Shown here piece after piece: positions 56,837 to 64,000 of a DNA stretch of 64,000 nt. The notes beneath the pieces are model-generated. The model worked only from the letters and a program-made list of their open reading frames with translations. It searched no databases and was not told where the DNA came from. The translations under genes and the position numbers were made by a program. This stretch comes from DASSUW01 sp963835525. GTDB lineage: Bacteria > Actinomycetota > Thermoleophilia > Solirubrobacterales > Solirubrobacteraceae. Each line of letters opens with the position of its first letter. Within the stretch, counting starts at the first letter, position 1. The stretch lies in the NCBI GenBank assembly GCA_963835525.1, contig CAWIFM010000008.1, forward strand, positions 1,674,001 through 1,738,000. Direction: 5' to 3'.

Positions 56837-58121
56837 TCAGCGTGACGGGGGCTCTGCGGGCTCGACCGCGTCCGGAATCGCCACCGGCCGGGGCTCGCCG
56901 TCGCCGCGCCAGACGAACCGCTGCGCGTACCACGACGTCCCCACACCGGCGCGCTCCCAGCCTGCCGCGACGAGGGCGGAGACGACGACCTTGACGCTCG
57001 CGATCATCTCGGGGGTCGGCGGCTCGGGGTCGGTCATCAGCGTCCAGCGCAGCGAGGGAGACTCGCCGATCGACTTGCGCCGCCCGCCGCCGGGCGCGCC
57101 CGCCATCGCGCGGAACGCGGACTTGAGGTAGCCCGCCTTCCACGCGATCTCGCAGGTCCAGAGGGTCTCGGCCTCCTCCGGCCACGGCTGCGCGCGTGCA
57201 AACCGGCGGGCGGGGACGACGGGCTCGGGCTCGGGCGCGCCCGCCCGGAGCGCCTCGGGCGCATCGGAGAGCGGCGTGGGCGCCGCCGCGCGCCGGGGCG
57301 GCCGCGCGTCGCGCCGCGGCAACTCCGGGGCGACGCCGAGCGGCCCGGTGGGAGTCGGCGCGGGCACGTCGGCGACCGGCGGGGGCGCGACCGGCTCCTC
57401 GACGAGCTCGGCGGCGACGGGCTTCCTCGACGATCTCGGCGGCGGCGGGCTCCTCAAAGACCTCGTGCTCGACCGGCTCCTCGCGGGGCGCCGCCGCGGC
57501 GGCTGCCTCCTCGATCACCTCATGGTGGGTCGCTGCGGCGGCCGGCTCCTCGACGACCGGCTCGGGCGGCGGGGGCGCGGGAGCGGCGCGGAACCGCAGG
57601 ATCCTCGGGCCGCCGGACCGCACGGGCGCCGGCGGGGGCGGTGGGGCGGGGGGCGCCGGGGCCACCAGCGCGACGGGCTTCGGGTCCTGCACCACCGGCT
57701 CGGGCGGCGGCGGCGCCGGACGGACGGCCAGGGACGGGGTCGGCTCGGGCGCGGGGCGCTCCTTGGCGACCGCCGTCCGCCGCGCCGCGCGGCGGCGGCG
57801 CTGGACCTGCCCGCCCGACAGCCCGACCGCGAAGGCGAGCACGATCCCGCCCAGCAGCGCAGGCACGGGCAGCCCTTCGGTCGCGGCCGGATTCGGCACG
57901 ATGGCGCGCTCGGCCGCGGCGTCGGCGTCCTCCGCCAGCCGCTCCTGCTCCGCCAGGGCCGGTGCCGCGATCGTCATCGTGTGGACACCGGCGGCCATCA
58001 CCGCCAGTACCACCATCGCCACCGTCAGATACCACCAATTCGTTCGCAGAACATGGATGGTCGCCCGCCCCGGCCATATCCGGCCTAGACGATCCGTCAG
58101 GTCGTTCGTTGTGAGTGCCAC
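56837..58121 (-). CDS. Membrane protein with Pro/Glu-rich linker, broken by a frameshift near 57423
   Basis: Start GTG 58121 (MALTTNDLTDRLGRIWPG). TM helices around residues 30-50 (LTVAMVVLAVMAAGVHTM) and 80-100 (LPVPALLGGIVLAFAVGLSGG), then a long Pro/Glu/Ala linker. Reading on in this frame gives Arg-rich nonsense; shifting by one base near 57423 gives the proper C-terminal domain (EEAETLWTCEIAWKAGYLKS ... TPEMIASVKVVVSALVAAGWER ... SWYAQRFVWRGDGE) ending at 56837. Comparison of neighbouring repeat units (GGGCTCCTCGACGA versus GGGCTTCCTCGACGA) places one extra base there. Either an error, a real mutation, or frameshifting. Confidence 0.7.
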
Positions 58122-58143
58122 TGAATCAAGGGTTCGTCCGGGT

Positions 58144-58158
58144 ATGGCAAAGTGCCAT
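58144..58158. promoter_or_regulatory. Inverted repeat ATGGCA-AAG-TGCCAT between divergent genes
   Basis: Perfect 6-bp arms with 3-nt spacer in the 75-bp space between GTG 58121 (minus) and GTG 58197 (pckG). A plausible operator for one or both. Confidence 0.35.
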
Positions 58159-58196
58159 CTTTGCGCTTTCGGACCTTGAGAGGTTGAACCTAACCC

Positions 58197-59984
58197 GTGA
58201 CGATCGAGACCACCGCCCTGACCTCGAACCAGAAGCTGCTGCGCTGGGTGGAGGAGGTGGCGGAGCTCACCCAGCCGGACTCGATCCACTGGTGCGACGG
58301 TTCCGCGGAGGAGTACGACCGGCTCGCCCAAGCCCTCGTCGACGCCGGGACCTTCGAGCGCCTGAACGACGCGAAGCGCCCGAACTCCTACCTCGCCCTG
58401 AGCGACCCCAACGACGTCGCCCGCGTCGAGGACCGCACCTTCATCTGCTCCCAGAAGGAGGACGACGCGGGGCCGACCAACCACTGGCGCGACCCTCAGG
58501 AGATGCGCGAGCTGCTGGCCGAGAAGTTCCGCGGCTCGATGCGCGGCCACACGATGTACGTGGTGCCGTTCAGCATGGGCCCGCTCGGCTCGGACATCGC
58601 CGAGATCGGCGTCCAGCTCACCGACTCCGCGTACGTGGCGACCAGCATGCGGATCATGACCCGGATGGGCAAGGGCGCCCTCGACGTCCTCGGCGACGAC
58701 GGCGACTTCGTGCCCTGCCTGCACAGCGTCGGCGCCCCGAACGACACCAGCCCCTGGCCGTGCAACGAGGAGAAGTACATCGTCCACTTCCCCGAGACGC
58801 GCGAGATCTGGTCGTTCGGCTCCGGCTACGGCGGCAACGCGCTGCTCGGCAAGAAGTGCCTCGCCCTCCGGATCGCCAGCGTGATGGCGCGCGACGAGGG
58901 CTGGCTCGCCGAGCACATGCTGATCATCAAGGTCACCTCGCCCGAGGGGACGTCGAAGGTCCTGACCGGCGCGTTCCCGAGCGCCTCCGGCAAGACCAAC
59001 CTGGCCATGATGGTCCCGAACCTGCCGGGCTGGACGGTCGAGACGATCGGCGACGACATCGCGTGGATGAAGTTCGGCGACGACGGCCGCCTGTACGCGG
59101 TCAACCCCGAGGCCGGCTTCTTCGGCGTGGCGCCCAACACCAGCTACGCGACGAACCCGAACGCGATCAAGACGATCAAGAAGAACACGATCTTCACGAA
59201 CTGCGCGAAGACCGACGACGGCGACATCTGGTGGGAGGGCGGCACGCCCGACCCGCCGGCCCACGCCATCGACTGGAAGGGCGACGACTGGACGCCCGAG
59301 TCCGACACCAAGGCCGCGCATCCGAACGCCCGCTTCACGACGCCGGCCGCGCAGTGCCCCTCGATCGCCCCCGAATGGGAGGACCCCAAGGGCGTGCCGG
59401 TCGACGCGTTCCTGTTCGGCGGCCGCCGCGCCAACGTCATCCCGCTCGTGCGCGAGGCGTTCGACTGGGAGCACGGCGTCTACATGGGCGCGACCATGAG
59501 CGTCGAGACCACCGCCGCGGCCGCCGGCGAGGTCGGCGCTCTTCGCTTCGACCCGATGGCCATGCTCCCGTTCGCCGGCTACAACATGGCCGACTACATG
59601 GCCCACTGGATCAAGGCGGGCCGCCGCGAAGGCGTCAAGCTGCCGCGGATCTTCAACGTGAACTGGTTCCGCAAGGACGAGGACGGCAAATTCCTGTGGC
59701 CCGGCTTCGGCGACAACGCGCGCGTGCTGGCCTGGATCTTCCGCCGCCTCGACGGCGAGGCCGAGGCCCGCGAGACGCCGATCGGCCGCGTCCCGCGCTC
59801 CGAGGATCTCGACCTCAGCGGGCTCGACATCACCCCCGAGCACCTCGAGGACCTGCTCCTCGTCGACGAGCAGGGCCTGCGCGCCGAGCTCGAGCAGGTG
59901 GGCGAGTTCCTCGACCGGTTCGGCGACCGCCTGCCGGCCGAGATGCGCGCCCAGCACGAAGCCTTGCAGGCAAAGCTGGCATAG
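58197..59984 (+). CDS. pckG: Phosphoenolpyruvate carboxykinase (GTP)
   Basis: 595 aa, full length for the GTP family. It converts oxaloacetate and GTP to PEP, GDP and CO2. FGSGYGGNALLGKKCLALRIAS, kinase loop FPSASGKTNLAMM (Ser264 where most family members have a reactive Cys), DDIAWM metal site, and RRANVIPLVREAFDWEHGVYMGA, AYNMADY-like GYNMADYMAHW. GTG start; TAACCC lies directly upstream and GAGAGG at 11 nt. Adjacent to a glutamate dehydrogenase, which feeds 2-oxoglutarate and so oxaloacetate. Confidence 0.95.
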   Translation: MTIETTALTSNQKLLRWVEEVAELTQPDSIHWCDGSAEEYDRLAQALVDAGTFERLNDAKRPNSYLALSDPNDVARVEDRTFICSQKEDDAGPTNHWRDPQEMRELLAEKFRGSMRGHTMYVVPFSMGPLGSDIAEIGVQLTDSAYVATSMRIMTRMGKGALDVLGDDGDFVPCLHSVGAPNDTSPWPCNEEKYIVHFPETREIWSFGSGYGGNALLGKKCLALRIASVMARDEGWLAEHMLIIKVTSPEGTSKVLTGAFPSASGKTNLAMMVPNLPGWTVETIGDDIAWMKFGDDGRLYAVNPEAGFFGVAPNTSYATNPNAIKTIKKNTIFTNCAKTDDGDIWWEGGTPDPPAHAIDWKGDDWTPESDTKAAHPNARFTTPAAQCPSIAPEWEDPKGVPVDAFLFGGRRANVIPLVREAFDWEHGVYMGATMSVETTAAAAGEVGALRFDPMAMLPFAGYNMADYMAHWIKAGRREGVKLPRIFNVNWFRKDEDGKFLWPGFGDNARVLAWIFRRLDGEAEARETPIGRVPRSEDLDLSGLDITPEHLEDLLLVDEQGLRAELEQVGEFLDRFGDRLPAEMRAQHEALQAKLA

Positions 59985-60000
59985 ACCTGCCCGGGAGGGC

Positions 60001-63000
60001 ATGATTGGGGATGCCGTGAGCCTCGCGGAGGAGACCGAGTCCGGCTCGCCGCCGGCGAGCAGGCTGCTGGAGCTGATCGGGGAGAAGGTCCCCGCCGAAC
60101 GCGCGGACGCCGTCCGCGCGTTCGCCCAGGCCTACCTGCGACGCCTCTCCGGCGACGCGTCGGAGGGGATCCCAGCCGAGCAGATGGCCGCCGAGGTCAT
60201 CGATGCGTTCGAGTTCGCGTCCGCCCGCGGCGACGAGCCGATCGCCGTCCGTGCCTTCAACCCGACCATCGCCGAGCACGGCTACGAGCCGCTCGGCTCG
60301 GTCGTGGAGACCAACACCGACGACTGGCCGTTCCTGGTCGACAGCGTCTCCGGCGCCCTGGAGTCGCACCGGCTCGAGGTCGCGCGGCTGCTGCACCCGG
60401 TGATCGGCGTCGAGCGCGACGGCGACGGTCGCATCGTCAGCGTCGGCCGAGCGCGCGACGCCAAGCAGCGCGAGTCGGTCATGCACTTCGACCTCGCCCG
60501 CAGGCTGAACGACGAGCAGCTCGAGGAGGTCGACCGCGCGGTCCGCGAGGCGCTCGTCGCCGTGCGCAAGGTCGTGACCGACTTCAAGGCGTTGACCGAG
60601 CGCGTCGACGACATGGTCACGGTCGCCCGCGCGGGTACCGCCCGCTATCCGCGCGACGAGGTCCACGAGGTCGCCGACTTCCTCGAGTGGCTGCTGAAGG
60701 GCAACTTCGTGTTGCTCGGGGCGCGCGAGTACGAGATCTCCGAGGCCGGCATCTGCGTGGTGGCCGACTCGGGGCTCGGGATCCTGCGCGACGAGGACCG
60801 CTCGACCTTCGCGACCAGCGTGCCGCTGTCGGACCTGCCGCCGGGCATCCGCGAGCGCGCCACCAGCGGCGACCTGCTGCTGGTCGCCAAGACCAACGCC
60901 ACGTCGCCGGTCCACAAGTTCGAGCGCATGGACTACATCGGCGTCCGCAGCGTGTCCCGCACCGGCGAGATCATCGGCGAGTCGCGGCTGCTCGGGCTCT
61001 TCACGTCCAAGGCCTACGCCGAGCGCGCCTCAGAGACGCCGCTGCTGCACCGCAAGCTGCGTCAGGCGCTCGACGCCGAGGACCTGATCGAGGGCTCGCA
61101 CGACTACAAGGCCGCCGTCGCGCTGTTCGACTCCTTCCCGAAGGAGGAGCTGTTCGCGGCGCCGGTCGAGGACCTGCGCCGCGCGGTGGTCGCGCTGATC
61201 GGGCTCGAGGGCTCAGACCGGGTGCGCCTGCTCGGGCGCCGCGACACCGACGACCGCAGCGCTTCGATCATCCTCGCGCTCCCGCGGGAGCGCTACAGCA
61301 CCAAGCTCGTCTCGCGCGTGACCGCCATGCTGAAGGAGCGCTTCGAGACGCACTCGGTCGAGGCCCAACACGTGTTCGACGAGCGCCAGCGGGCGCGCGT
61401 GCACTTCTCCGTGCACTCCGCCGACGGGCTGCCGCAGGTCGCGATGCGCGCCCTCGAGGAGGAGGCGATCGCGCTCGCCCGCACCTGGGACGACGCTCTG
61501 GCCGACGCGCTCGGCAAGGGCGGCCGCGCGCTGGCCCGGACCTGGGCCTCGCGCTTCCCGGAGCACTACAAGGGCTACACCACGCCGGAGCTCGCGGCGA
61601 TCGACGTCGCCTGCTTCGCGCGCCTGGACGACGGCGAGTCGTTCGTGGTCAGCCTGCACCCGATCGGCGACGCGCGGCCGAGCCGGATCGCGCTCTACAA
61701 GCGCGCGGCAAAGATCGAGCTCTCGCGCGTGATGCCGATGCTCGAGGACCTCGGCCTGCGCGTGATCGAGGAGATCTCGACCCGCCTGCGCGGCCCGCAG
61801 GAGATGTGGGTGCAGGAGTTCCGCGTGCTCGGGCCGGGCGACGAGACGCTCGACCTCGACGACGTAGGCGAGCGCGTGGCGGAGTCGATCGGCGCGGTCT
61901 ACCACGGCACCGCCGAGTCGGACCCGCTCAACCGGCTGGTGATCACCGCCGGGCTCAACCGCGGCCAGGTCGCCATCCTGCGCGCGTACCGCAAGTACCG
62001 CCAGCGGATCGGCTCGCGCTTCACCGAGGCGTACCAGAACGACGTGCTGGTGGCCAACTCGCCGATCACGGCCAAGCTCGTCCGCTACTTCGAGCTGCGC
62101 TTCGACCCCGACATCGAGCCGGACGAGAGCGCCGAGGCCGAGCTGCGCGAGGAGATCCTCGCCGACCTCGAGAACGTCGCCTCGATCGACCACGACCGCA
62201 TCCTGCGCAACCAGCTCGGCGCGATCGAGGCCACGCTGCGCACCAGCGCCTACAAGGAAGGCCGCGGGGCGACGGCGTTCAAGCTGCGGTCGGCCGACGT
62301 GCCGGCGATCCCGATGCCGTCGCCCGAGTTCGAGATCTACGTCTACGCGCCCGAGATCGAGGGCATCCACCTGCGCGGCGGCAAGATCGCCCGCGGCGGC
62401 ATCCGCTTCAGCGACCGCATGGACTACCGCACCGAGGTCTACGGCCTCATGCGGGCGCAGCTGACCAAGAACGCGATCATCGTCCCGGCCGGCGCCAAGG
62501 GCGGCTTCATCGTCAAGACGACGCCGATCGACAAGGAGACGATCCAGAAGTCGTACGTGACCTACATCCGGGCGCTGCTCGACGTCACCGACAACCTGGT
62601 CGACGGCGAGGTCGTGCCCCCGGAGGGCGTGCGCGTGCGCGACGAGGACGACACCTACCTGGTGGTCGCCGCCGACAAGGGCACGGCGACGTTCTCCGAC
62701 ACCGCCAACGCCGTCGCGCGCGACTACGGGTTCTGGCTCGACGACGCGTTCGCCTCCGGCGGCTCGGTCGGCTACGACCACAAGAAGCTCGGGATCACCG
62801 CGCGCGGCGCCTGGGAGTCGGTCAAGCGCCACTTCCGCGAGCTCGGCATGGATCCCGCGCGCGACGAGTTCACCGTGGTCGGGATCGGCGACATGTCCGG
62901 CGACGTGTTCGGCAACGGGATGCTGCTGAGCGACAAGATCAAGCTGCTCGGCGCCTACGACCACCGGCACGTGTTCGTCGACCCGGACCCGGATGCCGCG

Positions 63001-64000
63001 ACGTCGTTCGCCGAGCGCAAGCGGCTGTTCGAGATGCCCGGCTCCTCGTGGGCCGACTACTCGGTGCTCTCCGAGGGCGGCGGCGTCTATCCGCGCGACG
63101 CCAAGTGGATCGAGCTCTCGGACCGCGCGCGCGAGCTGCTGGGGCTCGAGGAGGGGCGCGTGGCGCCCAACGACGTCATCCGCGCGATCCTGCGCGCCGA
63201 AGTCGACCTGCTGTGGAACGGCGGCATCGGCACCATCGTCAAGGCGTCGACCGAGACCGACGCCGACGCCGCCGACCGCGCGAGCGACGCGATCCGCGTC
63301 GACGCGCGCGACCTTCGCTGCCGCGTGGTGGGGGAGGGCGGCAACCTCGGCTTCACCCGCCGCGCGCGGGTCGAGTACTCGGGCGAGGGCGGGATCATGA
63401 ACGCCGACTTCATCGACAACTCGGCCGGCGTCGACTGCTCCGACCACGAGGTCAACCTGAAGATCCTGCTCGGCCTGGCCGAGCGCCACGGCGAGATGAC
63501 CCGCGCCCAGCGCGACGAGCTGCTCGAGGCGGTCACCCAGGACGTCGTCGAGCACGTGCTCTACGACTCGTTCCTGCAGGCGCAGATCATCGCCCAGGAG
63601 GTCGGCCGCTCGCCCGGCCGCCTCTTCGCCTACGAGGACCTCGCCAACCTGCTCGAGGAGACCGGCCTGCTCGACCGCGCGAGCGAGAAGCTGCCGACCA
63701 ACGACGAGCTCACCGAGCGCCGTCGCGGCGGCCGCGGGCTCGAGCGGCCGGAGCTGGCGACCCTCGTCGCCTACGCCAAGATCTGGGTGGCGCGGTCGCT
63801 GGAGGCGAGCGGGTTCTCCGACGACCCGTGGCTCGAGCGCGACCTGCGCTCCTACTTCCCGGGCGCCGTCGTCGAGCAAATGCGGGCACCTGCTGGCCGA
63901 GCACCCGCTGCGCACGCAGCTCATCTGCATGCTCAACGCGAACTCGGCGGTCAACGCTCTCGGCCCGACCTTCGTCTCGCAGGTGGTCTCCGAGCGCGGC
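60001..64000 (+). CDS. gdh: Large NAD-dependent glutamate dehydrogenase, truncated by window end, frameshift near 63878
   Basis: More than 1330 codons of the 1600-residue class (L_180/Streptomyces-type). Start ATG 60001 after GGGAGGG, or GTG 60016 with GGGG upstream; same frame. N-terminal ACT-like region (TNTDDWPFLVDSVSG), then the dehydrogenase core near residues 785-900: RGGKIARGGIRFSDRMDYRTEVYGL and AKGGFIVK (catalytic Lys), later GIGDMSGDVFGNGMLLS and NADFIDNSAGVDCSDHEVN. At 63841-63880 the frame reads PGAVVEQM then nonsense, while one base over gives GHLLAEHPLRTQL and ICMLNANSAVNALG. An extra A in CAAATG explains it. Confidence 0.93.
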   Translation, partial: MIGDAVSLAEETESGSPPASRLLELIGEKVPAERADAVRAFAQAYLRRLSGDASEGIPAEQMAAEVIDAFEFASARGDEPIAVRAFNPTIAEHGYEPLGSVVETNTDDWPFLVDSVSGALESHRLEVARLLHPVIGVERDGDGRIVSVGRARDAKQRESVMHFDLARRLNDEQLEEVDRAVREALVAVRKVVTDFKALTERVDDMVTVARAGTARYPRDEVHEVADFLEWLLKGNFVLLGAREYEISEAGICVVADSGLGILRDEDRSTFATSVPLSDLPPGIRERATSGDLLLVAKTNATSPVHKFERMDYIGVRSVSRTGEIIGESRLLGLFTSKAYAERASETPLLHRKLRQALDAEDLIEGSHDYKAAVALFDSFPKEELFAAPVEDLRRAVVALIGLEGSDRVRLLGRRDTDDRSASIILALPRERYSTKLVSRVTAMLKERFETHSVEAQHVFDERQRARVHFSVHSADGLPQVAMRALEEEAIALARTWDDALADALGKGGRALARTWASRFPEHYKGYTTPELAAIDVACFARLDDGESFVVSLHPIGDARPSRIALYKRAAKIELSRVMPMLEDLGLRVIEEISTRLRGPQEMWVQEFRVLGPGDETLDLDDVGERVAESIGAVYHGTAESDPLNRLVITAGLNRGQVAILRAYRKYRQRIGSRFTEAYQNDVLVANSPITAKLVRYFELRFDPDIEPDESAEAELREEILADLENVASIDHDRILRNQLGAIEATLRTSAYKEGRGATAFKLRSADVPAIPMPSPEFEIYVYAPEIEGIHLRGGKIARGGIRFSDRMDYRTEVYGLMRAQLTKNAIIVPAGAKGGFIVKTTPIDKETIQKSYVTYIRALLDVTDNLVDGEVVPPEGVRVRDEDDTYLVVAADKGTATFSDTANAVARDYGFWLDDAFASGGSVGYDHKKLGITARGAWESVKRHFRELGMDPARDEFTVVGIGDMSGDVFGNGMLLSDKIKLLGAYDHRHVFVDPDPDAATSFAERKRLFEMPGSSWADYSVLSEGGGVYPRDAKWIELSDRARELLGLEEGRVAPNDVIRAILRAEVDLLWNGGIGTIVKASTETDADAADRASDAIRVDARDLRCRVVGEGGNLGFTRRARVEYSGEGGIMNADFIDNSAGVDCSDHEVNLKILLGLAERHGEMTRAQRDELLEAVTQDVVEHVLYDSFLQAQIIAQEVGRSPGRLFAYEDLANLLEETGLLDRASEKLPTNDELTERRRGGRGLERPELATLVAYAKIWVARSLEASGFSDDPWLERDLRSYFPGAVVEQMRAPAGRAPAAHAAHLHAQRELGGQRSRPDLRLAGGLRAR

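Noticed and set aside
57196..58179. 327-codon plus frame over the membrane gene
   Set aside because: Low-complexity antisense of the Pro/Glu linker.
56763..60002. 1079-codon minus frame covering pckG and the membrane gene
   Set aside because: The pckG-antisense part is meaningless; only the segment from GTG 58121 onward is real, and it then changes frame.
61213..63954. 913-codon open frame on the minus strand
   Set aside because: Antisense shadow of the glutamate dehydrogenase; codon-bias artefact at high GC, no recognisable domain.

Overview
The window is very GC-rich, densely packed chromosomal DNA from an actinobacterium. The protein families (FHA-HTH protein, kinase with an FG-GAP propeller, tandem HD-GYP proteins, secreted proteins with Cys-rich repeats, very large NAD-glutamate dehydrogenase, GTP-type PEP carboxykinase) and frequent GTG starts suggest Thermoleophilia/Solirubrobacterales; this is inferred from content, not from a marker gene. 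I see no rRNA, tRNA, CRISPR array, integrase or transposase.

Layout. 1-6731: two secreted glycosidases around a UDP-glucose pyrophosphorylase, then an FHA-HTH protein and a membrane Ser/Thr kinase with an external FG-GAP propeller. 6779-17927: acyl-CoA ligase, acyl-CoA dehydrogenase, CrtI-like oxidoreductase, methyltransferase, several VOC proteins, a secreted beta-propeller, an MFS carrier, and two genes reduced to deletion relics (a LuxR/LAL regulator and an SDR). 17901-23500: a five-gene operon (amino-acid/amine permease, glutamine-synthetase-like ligase, amidohydrolase, aldehyde dehydrogenase, SDR) that reads as a gamma-glutamylation route for an amino-alcohol, best guess ethanolamine. 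23550-28853: a GntR regulator and FAD oxidoreductase divergent from a choline/ethanolamine-kinase-like phosphotransferase and a dimethylglycine/sarcosine dehydrogenase-like fusion. 29249-39333: two convergent HD-GYP proteins, a palindromic repeat island, a PuuB-like oxidase, a Na+/H+ antiporter, a three-domain cell-wall hydrolase and an aromatic-acid-exporter-like protein.

39374-44202 is the most distinctive locus: a WXG100-like small protein, a 583-aa polymorphic-toxin-like protein ending in a deaminase-like domain (HSE plus PC-x3-C), an acidic probable immunity protein, and a two-gene module present twice in tandem (A1-B1-A2-B2), all head-to-tail with 1-8 nt overlaps. 44197-53850 holds a DNA glycosylase, secreted and transport proteins, an ECF sigma factor with SnoaL-like tail, a GH16 protein, a dienelactone hydrolase and a ROK regulator. 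53835-56340 holds two CitE-type lyases and a MaoC hydratase, consistent with mesaconyl/methylmalyl-CoA chemistry. 56345-64000 has a second copy of the repeat family, a frameshifted membrane protein, pckG, and the start of an NAD-glutamate dehydrogenase that also carries a frameshift.

Two window-wide patterns stand out. At least 17 start codons have a TAnnnT-like -10 box only 6-10 nt upstream, which predicts leaderless transcripts. Also, 10 of 12 tail-to-tail gene pairs overlap at their 3' ends, and three head-to-head pairs have only 27-29 bp between start codons.
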